A DNA stretch of 64,000 nucleotides, taken from positions 1,364,001 to 1,428,000 of the forward strand of contig JAWWNJ010000001.1 of the NCBI GenBank assembly GCA_037176885.1, read 5' to 3'. Both the position numbers and the translations under genes were made by a program. Source of the DNA: Favolaschia claudopus (taxonomy: Eukaryota > Basidiomycota > Agaricomycetes > Agaricales > Mycenaceae). Within the stretch, counting starts at the first letter, position 1, and the number at the start of each line of letters is the position of its first letter. Shown in pieces: positions 41,867 to 53,856 of the stretch. Below the pieces are notes generated by a model that saw only the letters and a list, made by a program, of their open reading frames with translations, was not told where the DNA came from and made no database searches.

Positions 41867-44800
41867 ATGTCCAGTTCACAAACCACAAACTTCATCCTCC
41901 TCACTACGATAGTACTTGTCTTTCTGCCTGCGGTTCACGCATTCGGTGCAGGCGACATCCCTGACTTTGCCTATCTCAATGGTGGGTCTCACTGACGTCA
42001 GTCGGCTCGAAGGTCCCTTTGTTTCTAACGTGAAGTATGCGTACGCAGACAAGGCTTTCCGTCATGGAGACATCGAGAACATCCTTTCGACCCTCGCCAA
42101 GACTGCGGGGCATGTCGCAGCTTCAGGCCAGGGCGGCAACCTCTTCGGCTTCGCGAAATCCTTGATCGACAGCGCTACTTCCGGATCTGGTGGTGCTAAA
42201 TTCACCAGCGGTGATATCAAGAAAGTATACTTTGTGCGTTGTTTCTTAACTGCTCTTGTATTTTCTTCTGTGCTTACACGTTGTAGGGCAATTGGTTGAG
42301 AGATTATTCTCAATGCATGGACATTGGCGGCCTGTCTAAGCTGTCGGCGGACAGTCTGGTACTCATTGTGTCTGTGCTTGGTTTCATGGTCAGTGTCGAA
42401 CACACGGGCTGTCATCGAAATTAAAGCACCAGCAGACATTCGGCTTCGCCACGGAAGAATACCAAGTCACGGCTGAAAGGCTGGGGGTGTACTTACCCGT
42501 TGTGCGTTTTGAACGTTGTCCTCGTTCCTCTAATCCGCTGATCTATGCTATCAGGAACATATCGACAATCCGAAGTGAACAAGAACTTCCTCATGTCTTG
42601 AATGAAATTAACACATCTTACAGAGGTTACGGAGAAAAAGAAGGCGATCCACGTCAATTTCACCCCAAGCTGCGACCGCCCGTTCAACGACGCGAGCTCG
42701 AGATAGACTCCAGCACTGGAATGAAGGTACCTAGTGTTTCATACTCTTTTACTGGGTGATACTGAAGCTGTTTTGCGACAGAATTATATGGGTAAGCTTC
42801 GTGTCTGAATGCAGGTAACATAATATCTGAGCCCACCACAGCAACCGAAGACGGCGGTTGGGACACATCAACTGCCCACATCCGTCGTGTCTTGACTGCC
42901 TGCATCGAGATGGGCCGTCGTGCCAACGGCCAAGACGGCCCTGATCTCTATGAAGCTTACCGACTCCTTGGAACGGGACTTCACACCCTCGAAGATCTCC
43001 TGGCGCACAGTAATTGGGTCGAAATAGCGCTGCGCAAGATGGGTCACTCCGAGGTGTTCTGCCATGTGGGCGACGCCACAGACATCGAGACGCCAAATGG
43101 TAGAGCGCCCCCATTGGTTACGGGTACTTTTGGCGGTGCCGATTTCCTGCACAGGTGGGTCATTTATTGGTTTCTATCCTCTTTCAGTTCTCATATATAA
43201 TTCAGTTTGATGGGTGAAGCTACGGAGTACGTATTTCTATTGTGTCCTGTAAAGAGGCGAGAACTAACAATGGAACTACTATAGCAAACTCAGCCAAGCC
43301 AGCGTAACCGACTTGGCCGGCAAGATGGATCAAGCAAAGAATAACGACGACAGCAATGTCTCCCAAGTTCAATCCATTCTCTCCAAACTTCCCATTAGCG
43401 GCGGCGGCGAATCAAAGATGGACGAGGCGGAGGAGATCCATAAAGAGGCCAAAGCGTATCATTTCGACCCGAATAACGTTGCACCTCCCGAGGTGCAGCA
43501 GAAACTGATGCAGCTGCTGAGATGGCACGACGATGTGATGAGATGGGTGCTCGAGAAGATTGAGATGATTCCGGGACTTGACAGTCTCATTGATCAGCTT
43601 TCGAATGCTCTTAATGCTTGTGCGTCGATTTCACCCATTCAGAGACATAGATGCCTTGTCTGACCACGCAAACTAGATGTTTATACGGTCATTGCGCCTT
43701 GGCTATCGGTTGGTCATTTCTTTTTCCTGCAATAGGATTTCAATTGAAGTTTCATCCTTCTCGAAGCCGCTTCTCCAACAAGCAACTTCTGCACTTGGAG
43801 AGGGGAGTAAAGCCGTTATCGACACTGAAGATCAGTACGAGGTATGCAAAACACTGAATTGCGGGATACAGTTGTTTAACCCTCAGTACCTTGTATAGGT
43901 CTTTGACAACCCTCGTGCATCCGACCCTTCGCATAGTTTGCTGTCTAAGGTAAGCTCAATTCACAATACCAAAAACAAAAACTTAAAAACGAATTTGATT
44001 CCAGGATCACTTCGGCCTCATCTTGAACGAGCCTGCCGGGAAGATCGCCATGCTCGTAGTCAAACATTCTGTCAACATCATCGTTCAGGTTCGTATCTTA
44101 ACTCTCCCAGGGTATATGATTTATGACAACTTTCCCGACTTCCAGGCCTGGTCGGACAACAGTGACCCTTCGCGTGCCGTCGATGAGGTAACTTTCTTTG
44201 TTGGTCTGCTCATTGATGGTTGTGCTTGACAAAGTCACTGTGCGCAGATCCTGGAGGCCTTCCACCATCCGTACTACGCGACTGGCCGTTCCAGCATTCA
44301 GCAGAACATGTTCCGAGAGATGGAGAGCTGGTTGCAAAAACTGGACGAGGATCAGGCGCGAGAGACTATTGCTGCTTTGACCAAGGTAAGATGTTTTCTC
44401 AATGAACATCTGGAGGGTTTTGTGCTGATGTATTGTATCACAGGAGAGCGTGAGGAACGGGAAGAACAAGCGACTTGGATCCGAGAACGAGGATCTGAGC
44501 GAACCCGGATATGGCGGTTGTGGGCATGGCGCGCAACCTCAGCGTTATGGCAGCGGTGGGGGCGGGCAATCTCAAGGTACGTGCAGGGATAGATTACATA
44601 TTAAATCCAAGGCTGATTGTATGCATTACGCAGAAAATCAGTCTTCCTACTCTGGAGGCCGCAACACTGGATACTCTGGTCGGGACGAGGCTGAATATTC
44701 CAGCAATAACGAGTACTCCAGAGGCAACAATGAAGCTTATCGTCAGACTGAAGAGTACGGCAGCTCTGGGGGCCGCAACACTGGATACTCCGGCAGGGAC

Positions 44801-45712
44801 GAGACTGAATATTCTAGCAATAACGAGTACTCCAGAGGCAACAACGAGGGTCGCCGTCAGACTGAAGAGTACGGCGGCTCTGGGGGCCGCAACACTGGAT
44901 ACTCCGGCAGGGATGAGACTGAATATTCCAGCAACAACGAGTACTCCAGAGGCAACAACGAAGGTCGCCGTCAGACTGAAGAGTACGGCAGCTCTCGCGA
45001 CCGTCGCAAAGAAGACAACGAAAGCAGCGGTTACGGCTCGTCTAATGCCCAGCGCGGAGAATCTTACTCGGGATCTTCGGGATATCAACCCTCGTACGGT
45101 GGCGGAAACGAGTACGAATCCCGCAACGAATCCTCGTCCTATGACCAAAGCTCTGGCGGCTACAGAGGGAGAAGATCCGACGCGGAGCAGCAGGAGGAGA
45201 GGTACGGTAACGAACAGAGCAACACCAGAGCAGGGTACGGGGCGTCTGGGTATGGTAATAGGGATGAAGCTAGTTATGGAGCTCGAGATTCCGGATATGG
45301 GGGCGCGGGGCAGGGACAGGGTTACGGGCGTTCCGAGGAGGAACAGTCATACGGGTCTTCTGACCGTTACGAGTCATCGGGGCGTGGCAGCTCCTCCTCA
45401 TACAGCAGCAGGCGGAACGAGGAAGAGTCGGACGGCGCTTATGGGTCCTCGGGTGCCTCTGGATATGGGAGGTCCGAGGGGTATGAGCAGTCGTCTGAAT
45501 CGCGGTACGAGAGGACGGAGGAGAGGAATTATGAGAGTCGTCGGGAGCAATACGGCGAACAGGAACAGGAGTCCTCTGGCTATGGGGGGAGAGGATATGG
45601 AGACCGCGACGAGACTTTTGGTGCTGAGCGTCTGAATATCAGAGAGGACAATGGAGGGTATGGAGGTGAAAGCTATGAACGCGGGGCCGATGAGTATGAG
45701 CGCGATTACTGA
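41867..45712 (+). CDS. Het-C domain protein with repetitive Gly/Tyr/Ser tail
   Basis: Homologue of the Neurospora/Podospora Het-C family, which in ascomycetes can trigger heterokaryon incompatibility; its role in mushrooms is not established. The gene has many introns; the first exons are 41867-41981, 42049-42233 and from 42287. An N-terminal hydrophobic signal (FILLTTIVLVFLPAVHA) is followed by family sequence: FGAGDIPDFAYLNDKAFRHG, YFGNWLRDYSQCMDIGGL, TFGFATEEYQVT, HIDNPKGYGEKEGDPRQF, GLHTLEDLLAHSNWVE and FHHPYYATGRSSIQQNMF. From about 44460 the protein becomes a low-complexity region of Gly, Tyr, Ser, Arg and Glu, with three 38-residue repeats and many GYG/YGSS motifs, to the stop at 45712. 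The 3' intron joins between 43650 and 44000 were read only approximately. Confidence 0.9.
44657..44998 (+). repeat. Three 114-bp coding tandem repeats in Het-C
   Basis: Units start at 44657, 44771 and 44885. Each encodes 38 residues beginning GGRNTGYSGRDE(T/A)EYSSNNE and ending in RQTEEYG(S/G)S. The copies differ by few bases, the first most (EAYRQ in place of EGRRQ). Length variation between strains is likely at such a site. Confidence 0.92.
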
Positions 45713-46042
45713 GCTCGAATGGACACATTAAGAAGTTGTATGTAACTGTTAGACTTACACTGTTTTAGGTCGATGAAGCATGGCCTGTGGACCGAAGCCA
45801 AAGCAAGCAGGATCGAGGCAATCTGGCTTGTAGCCTTGTACTCGTAGGCGAACATGACCGTTGCTGATAATTTAAACTCATTTTGGACCACGCAAGAGCA
45901 TACGATGTATACTACTATGCTATTACAAACTCGACTGCTGAGAGGGTGGTGTTACAGTGTATCAGCGAGACCCGTATATTACTCTAATCCACCAAGGAAT
46001 TGCACAACGAACCTCCTACAAAGACTTTCTTATTGAGCTCGA
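45713..46042. other. Intergenic region between convergent genes
   Basis: Separates the stops of Het-C and the putative metallopeptidase. No gene or repeat recognised. Confidence 0.5.
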
Positions 46043-47953
46043 TCAGCCTTTCAGAACACTTGGCCATAGCTTGGGATGTTTTTCCTTGTCCAGAACAAGC
46101 GTAGCCACTTTCCCCTGGAAGAGAGGTTGGCGCGGGCGGGGGGTTCGAGGTGGCTGCGCAGGTGCTGCATTCGGCGAAGCAGATTTGACTTTGCTACTGC
46201 CAGCGCTTTTGAAAAGAACTAGGTTTTTGGAATCGCCGACAATGCCATCGGGAAACCGGGGGAGACCTGGAGCGCATAAAAGTTTGAGGTCGCTCGAGCT
46301 GCACATGACTACGGTTTGTAAGCGATCTTGTTCGAGCTGTTGCTCGGAAACCGCGTCGCTTAACGAGATCACCGAGGTTTGAGAGCGCTGAGTGGTGGTG
46401 CTACAGGTTGCGCGGGATGAAGATCCGGGAGGTTGCGTTCCCGTTGGTAGCGGCGAATTTGTGGCGTCCAAGTCCTCAGAGTTCCGAATGCTAGTCCCAT
46501 CGATCGTGCTTGGAGATCGAAGAGATGGTATAATTGTGGATGTGGGCGAAGTTGAGGAATGCGGGTCGAACGGTGTGTTTGGAGAATGTTGAGGTTCGGA
46601 GGATACTGACTTGAATGACGCGGACGAATCCGAATCGGAGTCATCGGCGTCGACTGTCAAATCCGACAGTGGTGCTGCAACCTGTGTCGGAGAGAGTTGC
46701 GCTTCAATGTTAGCAACAGGACTGGGTAACCCGTCTGTGTCAGAGGTATCGGCTGACGCCATCGTCTTGAGAACGACCAGTCGCAGCCAACCACCTACAA
46801 TACTGCGTAAGAACACACAACATAGCAACACGGACGACCTTCACCATTATCCAATACCAGAGAATGTGGCCCACCCAGCCAAACGGTCTCGATGAGGTTT
46901 CCTGGCTCGATGAAGCCAGGACGTCGGTCATCTTCTGCAACGTCGTATTTACACTCGTCTGCGCCAGTGACCTCACCACGCGCGGCCGAATCCTCGATTT
47001 GCTACAGATACAGCAGATGAGCAACAAGCAGCATTGGTGTCATTTGATTGACTTGCATTTTGTGTGACCCAAACATGAGCTACTTCATGGACGATCGTTA
47101 ACTTGAGGCTGGCGGTTGCAGCTTCGAGTGAGGCCACAGTGTTAGCATCCGCAGACAGTGTGTGTGCTGCGAACGCTGCTCTATACCAGTCAATGAGTTC
47201 GGTGGAAAGAACTATTATTGGTGGGCCAGGAGTATCCCGTTGTCGACAATGGACCCCATAGTCAGAGATGATCTGTTTTGCCCAGACAGTTCCGTCGGGA
47301 GGGCAAGGAAGATGTTTGAGTGACCCGTCCACTGGTTGAACAGGAAGACGATGAAGAGGAGAAAGTGGGGGTGATTCCAGGTCATCGCGGAAGATCAGAC
47401 CAGCAGTGGAGAGATTTCTGTCGGCTTGTGCGATCACGACAAGAGGAGGGTGCTGTCCTTGAAGCCAGAGATGGATGACTTCAGTTTGTACCGCCACTGA
47501 ACGGGGATTGACCGATACGGTCCAGTTCAGCAATGGTATCAGAACCCGACCGGCGGCGGTGAATGCTAAAGCTGTCAAGGTTTCGTTGATGATGGTGACG
47601 ACTGGGTCGTCTCTGCGCAAGATGTGTGCTTCGCGGGAATTTTGTTGAAGCGTATAGACCTTGGTCGGGAGATGGAATTCTCTCGAATCTGGAGGGCACG
47701 CTTTGCACAGATTAGCTCGGAAAGCCGCAGCGTCTATGGTATCGATGAATTGGGTGAACGCTTTGTCTCGAACAGAAGAGAAAAAATATGTACCATCATC
47801 GCTCATGAACTCGATAGTAACATCAACGTCATCACAGATTCGAGGTGCCCTGTAAAGACGAAATTGGGCCGTCTGAGGCGGTCTAAACTCTTCGTCCCAA
47901 AAACTTGGTTTTAATAGAAGGAAGGGTTCTATCATACGTCCCAATTCAGCCAC
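46043..47953 (-). CDS. Putative HExxH metallopeptidase-like protein
   Basis: Uncharacterised protein with a zinc-peptidase signature. Exon 1 from the ATG at 47953 runs to about 47080 and ends LKLTIVHEVAHVW, an HExxH motif. A GTCACA donor and TCTGTAG acceptor at about 47005 lead in frame to QIEDSAARGEVTGADECKYD and FIEPGNLIETVWLGGPHSLV, where a downstream Glu could be the third zinc ligand. A GTGAAG-GTAG intron (about 46853-46796) continues to GGWLRLVVLKTMASADTSDT and a Ser/Pro-rich tail ending VLDKEKHPKLWPSVLKG at 46043. The N-terminal 290 residues have no domain I recognise. Peptidase activity is inferred from the motif only. Confidence 0.6.
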
Positions 47954-48654
47954 TCAGCAGGCCCCAAAACTCGACGCACTATGAAAAATGGCGGTCTTGT
48001 TTTCGGTGTGAAATACGATAGCTTCAGAAGTGACTAAATAATCCATTCAGCGCATATGAAAACATATGGAAGCTTTCGGATGAAAAGGAATCGGCTTCTC
48101 ACCTTGGACAAACTTTATACTTGAAAACAGGTCTATTTCGGCGTTGAGTGGGGAAGTGCCAATGCATCGGCGTATGCGGACAAGGCCATATTCGGACTCG
48201 GATTCAAATTCAGAGACGGGTCCAGGTAGTAGGAAAAAGTGCCCAGGCCACATCGTTGTTCAACTCAGAATCAACTTGTGGAAAGAGACAGTGAATAGGG
48301 GGTGTCCGGGGTGGGGTGACTCAGGCTATGATTCCACCGTTTCAGCGAAAAAAAAATGTTCGAATTCCGCGACCAGCACGGCGTAGTGTGCATTTGCCAT
48401 TTTGTACCACTGGAGGTCGAGCCTGGCTGCTGGCAAGGCCATCGGGATTCAGATGCAGTCTCAAGAGAAATCTCCCGTAGAACTTCCGCGTTCGTTGCGC
48501 CTGATTGACTGCTTGCAAAGCGTGATAGTTGGTTTCTAGTTTGACTGGTCACTACTGGAGGAGGAGGTGTCGAGCGTTCAAGAAATGACAGCGCGGACGA
48601 TAGAGTTTGTGTTGTGGTCTGTTACCGCGTTGCCGATCTCCACTACAAACCACC
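47954..48654. other. Divergent intergenic region
   Basis: About 700 bp between the starts of the metallopeptidase-like gene and MED11. No convincing gene on either strand. Likely holds both promoters. Confidence 0.5.
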
Positions 48655-49353
48655 ATGTCCTCCCACAAACTCGACGACGAAGCCGAAGCCCTCGAGACAG
48701 ACCCCATCTGGGAAACAAGCCGCACCGCCCGCCAAATCTTCGCTCTCGGCCAAGTCGAAAAAGTGGTCCCCCAACACGGCGTTCTATGTATGATCATAAT
48801 GCTAAACCCCTTTCTCTACTAGGATATAACGCGCCTCCTGGCTCTCGCCGCGTCTTCCATCTCACTCCTCACCCTCCCGCAAACCGACACCCCAGAGGAC
48901 AACCTACCCCAAGGTGACGAGCGTTCCGAACAGTTTGTCCTCGAAGTCAGCGAATATTTCGAACGGCTCGATGTAAATTCTTGCAAATTCTATTTGAGCT
49001 ATGTATCAAAACTTCTCATCTGGCGACAGGCAATCCAAGTCGCAATCCGTTCTTCTCTCGCGCACATCCGGCAGTCGCGCATAGCACCCTCCGCAATCAA
49101 CGCACCACCACCTAACTTCGTGCCCCCATCGCTTGGCGTCGGCTTGCCTTCCTCCCAGGATAATGAAGGAACTGCTGCGCCCCGCAAGAATCGCGGTTTA
49201 CAGGAGGAGCGCATCGAGCGGGACGCGTGGAAAGGTATTCTCGACGCGCTGCAGAGACTCAAAGCCGAACGCGACGCGCAAAACCAAAACGGAACTCAGT
49301 CTAAGTCTTCCACGAACGCGGACATGGACACGGACACGGAGATGCAGTCATAG
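48655..49353 (+). CDS. MED11: Mediator complex subunit 11
   Basis: Head-module subunit of Mediator, which couples transcription factors to RNA polymerase II. Three exons, 48655-48762, 48823-48972 and 49030-49353, sum to 582 nt or 193 residues, all joins in phase 0. The N-terminal helical region TARQIFALGQVEKDITRLLA and SEQFVLEVSEYFERLDAIQV matches Med11. A Pro-rich linker (INAPPPNFVPPSLGVG) and a charged C-terminal helix with a Ser/Thr/Asp tail (TNADMDTDTEMQS) follow. Assignment rests on the short helical core, so it is slightly less certain than for larger proteins here. Confidence 0.8.
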
Positions 49354-49531
49354 ACCGACGGACGGACATTATGATATCGGTTGGGATTCGTACAGGTGAG
49401 CGACAAATACAACAACAATTTCGTACTTCAGCCAATCATTTCTGTTTCTACCCCACACTCGTCAAGGCAAGGCGCTCTCGTGTGTCCCTTGTTCCCTGTT
49501 CGTCTTCGTCTCTTCCAACGTCCAACGGCAA

Positions 49532-50435
49532 CTACAACGCGGTCTCCTCCATAATCCCCTCGGCCTTGAGAAACTCCTCATCCTGTTGAAGCGCCGGATC
49601 CTTCTTCGCCGACACCTACGGACGAACTCAGCAACGCAACGTCGCACTCGCACACACATAATTCCAGGGTCCCGCAGGAATAGCCAGCCCTTCACGTACG
49701 ATAAGATCCCTCAACTCGCCATACGCCTTCCCCAGCCTCTCCGCCGAGTCCTTGATCATCTTCTCCGACTCGTCCATCATCCTGCCCTGTGTGTTTTTTC
49801 GGCATACATATTAGCACCCGCCCGTATCCGTAAAAAAACAGAGAAGGGAAATAGCAGTTAAGCATTTGCTTCTCTGTTTTGGGAGAAGGAAGCTTCCTTC
49901 TCTGTTTTGTTTTGGGAGGAAGGAAGGAAGGTGTATGGCTTACAGCATTCTTGACATCCCACTCCTCCGCCTCCGCCCCCTCCGCAACGAGCTTATCCTT
50001 CTTGACTTTCAGATCGACCAACTCCTTCTGGTAGAGCTCGTTCTCCTTTTTGAGCCTAGATAGATGCGACGATGAGAAAAAAGGGCATAAGGCGCGGTCA
50101 GATCGGGGTATAATTCAGAATGATATACAGTATCGACCAATTGGAATGATTTATCGCAGCCCAATTGGAATGGGGACGGAGGGTTTCCAGTCGGATTTGG
50201 ATTTGGATAGATATCAAGGATGGGGATGGATGGATGAGGCCATGAAGAAGAAGGCAGGCGCGTGCGGCGCGACGGGGAAACGGACAGGACACGGAAATGT
50301 ATAATATAAACGTCGATGGGGAGACGGTGGAACGGCTGGATCTTGGCCATGGAAAACATAAGATGCCTTGACTTACCGGCTAGCCGCACCAGACTTGATC
50401 TTGAGCTGACGGCGAAGTGCTGCGGTATCGCTCAT
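49532..50435 (-). CDS. TBCA: Tubulin-binding cofactor A
   Basis: Chaperone that captures free beta-tubulin on the folding pathway (yeast Rbl2, fission yeast Alp31). Four exons, 50377-50435, 49944-50055, 49700-49786 and 49532-49615, sum to 342 nt or 113 residues, the usual length. Family sequence: SDTAALRRQLKIKSGAASRL, KKENELYQKELVDLKVKKDK, WDVKNAGRMMDESEKMIKDS and AERLGKAYGELRDLI, ending VSAKKDPALQQDEEFLKAEG. Introns are longer than average here (about 84-321 bp). The second one contains a perfect palindrome at 49883-49902. It is convergent with MED11. Confidence 0.92.
49883..49902. repeat. Perfect 20-bp palindrome in a TBCA intron
   Basis: GAGAAGGAAGCTTCCTTCTC is its own reverse complement. 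It is flanked by CTTCTCTGTTTTGG on one side and CTTCTCTGTTTTGTTTTGG on the other, so the arm sequence is also directly repeated. It could form a hairpin in the pre-mRNA; a function is not implied. Confidence 0.85.
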
Positions 50436-52398
50436 TGGTGGTGTGGTCACTGGTAGAGAACAATGAACAAACAACAGGGTCGTCAGTCGTCAAGTAGATC
50501 CTTGTTATCGGTGAGAGTCGTTTTCCGATTCGCACAATCCAAAGTGGGTCTGAAGTGAACGAGAAAAACGCGTATCATCAACACGCGTTCTGTGTGGCGT
50601 GAACGCAGCCTCTGAGCTTTATCCTGATTCCTCTTGACTCACTCACCTACTTGCCTTAACCTGAATTTCTAGCCGCGACGGCCAACCTGAACGGTCCCGA
50701 AGAGCCTTTTCATTCGTTCGTTCATTCATTCATTTCGTCCGTGTCTGAATGCAATCCGAATGCGAATAGCGGTGAAGTCCTCCGCGACGCGAGGCGAGGC
50801 GACGACGCGCGTCCTCAGAGTCGCGCGTTCATATCGTACTTACCCCCACAAAATTGGAGCAAATCGCTCAAGCGGATATGTTATGAATTTCATATCACTG
50901 AGCCTGAGGAAAGACGGGGAAGTTACAGTAGCTGATTTCCGAACGATGGGCCAGTCTCAAGTCCGAGTCCCTTCCAGGTCTTCCGAGTCCTTACATGCGC
51001 ACCTTTACAATTCCCTCAGTCGTAGATATTGTTCCAAGTCCTTACATTTCGAAGTTCCTCTAGTACTAGTCGATACAGTCGCAGATAGACTTTCAAAATC
51101 CCTCGAAGTTACAATGAGAATTTTTTCGTTTCATTGCGTCGTAAGATCACACAGAAATCGTACTACAGCGCGTAACTAGTGCAGCAAAAATCTCAGCAAA
51201 ACATTCGATGATACAGTGGGGTCGGGTCAGGGAGGGTGCGCCGTAGGGAGAGCACCAGGGGAAAGCGCGCGGATAGAGTAGGTAGGTAGGATGTACAACA
51301 TACAGCATAAGTAGAGCTTGGACCGCCATTCCCTTCATCGTGCGCAAGCGCACTGGGGAACAGCGCTGGGGTGGGGGGGTGGTCAGGCATAAATCAATCA
51401 ATCGTCGTCGGGAACACATTTCAAACCAATCAGTTGATGACACCCAGCCAGCAAAAACCAAACCGAAATCCACGGCAGCGACAGCAGCGGCAGAACCAGG
51501 GCTGGGAGGGTAGGCGATGTGTGTCCCGCTGTGACTCGACGGCGCGCGGTCGGCCGCAAGCGGCGGATGAACAGAGACAGACTTGCGCGAAGCAGAACTG
51601 AGACAGAGGCGGCGGCGGCGGCGGCGAAGAGGCGAGGCGTAGACCACTAGCCCATCAGCACAAACACCCACTCGGAGAGCATGGCCCATCACGAGTGGAG
51701 GAGGCGAGGGCGTAGTGGAGGCGACGTACATCTTCGAGGCGCGGCTGACTGTCGGCTGCTGGCTGGCTTGCTGCTGCTGTGTTGGTCGTGCGTCGGAATC
51801 GGGGGAGCGAGGGTGTCGTTGGTAGTGGCCGAGGCGAGTAGTCGTATGTCCACCATCCAAGTATGCTGTGTGCGTGTGCCGAGGCACATCCAACCGCGGG
51901 CGCTGGCGGTCTATAAGGCGCGATTCGGAAGCAAGGATGGGGACATGTACAAAAGGCGTCGGGGGCGCGGGCGGTGATCAAGTGCACGCAGCCCACGACG
52001 GGGCGAAAGCGGTCGGCGTGGAGAAGGGCGTGAGCGGGACATGTATACAGTTCTGGACATAAAGATATTAAAAAGTGGTTTGCGATGCGTGACGAGTGCG
52101 GCGGGTGTCGGCAGGCGCGAGAGGAAAGTCACAAGTTGGCGGCAGCGAGGTCCAGAGCATGGCGCGAAGAAGAAACGCGAATGAGAATCGAGAAAGAACA
52201 GACGGTGGTGATGCCAGTGTATCGGCACGCGCGAGGCACGGAACCACAACCAAGTGGTCGTCGCCTACAAGCGCGATGATGGGGTGAGAGAAGCGGGATG
52301 GTAAGCAGGACAAGCGACAAGAATAAAAGCAGGAGGTACAAGAAAGCGCAGAGGCAGGCGAAGCACGCACTCCACTCATCAGAGGGAGATGTTGCGCC
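50436..52398. other. Gene-poor region downstream of the first bHLH gene
   Basis: About 2 kb without a supported gene. The TBCA promoter is at the left. From 51.2 kb onward the plus strand is purine-rich (minus strand pyrimidine-rich), and frames such as 51147-51893 minus show biased low-information composition. Possibly a long 3'UTR of the bHLH gene. Confidence 0.45.
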
Positions 52399-52848
52399 TC
52401 AAGCTCTGCCCCGGTCTTGTGTCGGTGTCGTGTCAACTGGCAAAGCATCAACCGGGATCCGGAGCCCATCGTCGTCGTACAGTTCTTCAGGAATCTCCAC
52501 GAGGGTGAGTTGCGGCTGTTGGAGGCTCGAACCACAGGTCGAGATCTCCAAATCCATGAAGCCGGAACTCGCCGCGTGTGGCGAAGCAGCAAATAGGCGT
52601 TCAGTCGAACGCGGTAGCGAGAAAGGCGCTGCGAGTGACTAGAGGCGTCTGGGCGACAGGGTCGCCGCAGGGAAGATGGGGATGTGTATATACATTAGAT
52701 GCGAGCAGTCCGTGGAGTCATAAATCAAGTAGTCGCCTGTCCAGACAGGGATCCGGAAAGCGAGAGGTACAGCCGTCTGAGATTTTGGTGAGGAAGTAGA
52801 GAGGAGTCGTGATTTTGTGGGCGGCCGACCCGGAGCGACTGGGAAAAA

Positions 52849-53856
52849 TCAGAAGGTAGCGATACCACGCTGCTGATTGTGGTTGACAGCGCGGACGCTC
52901 AAGACCTCGTTAATGTGACGGAGGTGCTTGACTTCTGATTCGGCGTCTTTCAGCCTCTTCTCCAGCTCTACCTTGGCGATCTCGAGATTCCGAACATGAT
53001 TTGTCGCTGGAAAACAAACAAGATCAACTTCGGAGAAACCGGAAAATTGTGAGGGAAAACTGACCTCGATCAAGCAGCGAAACTTTGCTTGACTTCTGGT
53101 TGGTGGGAGGAAGCGTCTCCTTGAGGCGAGCGTATCCATCTCGGAGCTCGTCCCGTCTCCGCTGTTCCGACTCGATGCGCTGTTTGCGAATCGTCTCGCG
53201 GCGCGAGTCAGCACCGCCGATGAGGCTGTTGACGGTGGGCTGGAAGTCGTCGTCCTCATCGTCGCTATCGTCATCCCGGCGCGAAGGCTTTCTGCGCTGG
53301 GGGCGGGTGCGGGTCGCGGGGGTCGCGATCGGGTTGAAACGGTGCGACGACAAGGCGCGAGGGACAGAAGAGGGAGTAGGGTACGAGGCGGGGGGCGAGT
53401 GCGAGCCGCTGCCACGACTCCGGCGGCCAGAAGTGAGGCCGTCAGAGGAAAGTTCGCCGGCGCTCAAAGTGTATGACGGGCCGACTAAAGATGGGGGCGA
53501 TATGCCGGCACCATCGATGGGGGTGAAAGGGCGGGTCGGGGGGTTGAACGGGGCGACGACGGGAGTGGGGGCAGCGGGGGGGCGACGAGGAAGAGTAGTA
53601 GGCCTCATTGAGGGTGTGGGTGAGGCCAAGATGGTTGTGGAGCGAGCTGAAGTTGGGACTCGACGGAACTGATTACAGCATCGGGATTGTCAGTGGCGAT
53701 GCAGCGGAATCAAAATCGAACAAACTCACGGTCAATGGATGGCTCAAAGGAAGACGGGGAGGGAGGGTAGCGGAGGTAGTCACTGTCCATGTAGCCGAAG
53801 CTGGCGTCCATTGCATCCATATAAGACGGTGTCTTGGGTGCGTGGTCGAATTCCAT
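52849..53856 (-). CDS. bHLH-leucine zipper transcription factor 1
   Basis: DNA-binding regulator. From the ATG at 53856 (MEFDHAPKTPSYMDAMDASF) an intron near 53700-53640 leads to a Pro/Ser-rich region. An acidic patch (RRDDDSDDEDDDFQPTVN) precedes the basic helix RKQRIESEQRRRDELRDGYA, with its E-box contacting Glu and Arg. The loop LKETLPPTNQKSSKVSLLDR follows, then, across an intron (GTCAGT to TTCCAG), ATNHVRNLEIAKVELEKRLK and a leucine zipper. It stops at 52849 after NQQRGIATF. An alternative 3' exon ending at 52399 (LTLVEIPEELYDDDGLRIPV) could replace the last residues. It is a paralogue of the factor at 62870-63996, sharing SSKVSLLDRAT and an intron at the same codon and phase. Confidence 0.85.

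Noticed and set aside
51147..51893. 248-codon open frame on the minus strand
   Set aside because: Pro/Ser/Arg-rich low-information translation, with competing frames of similar length on the other strand and no recognisable domain.
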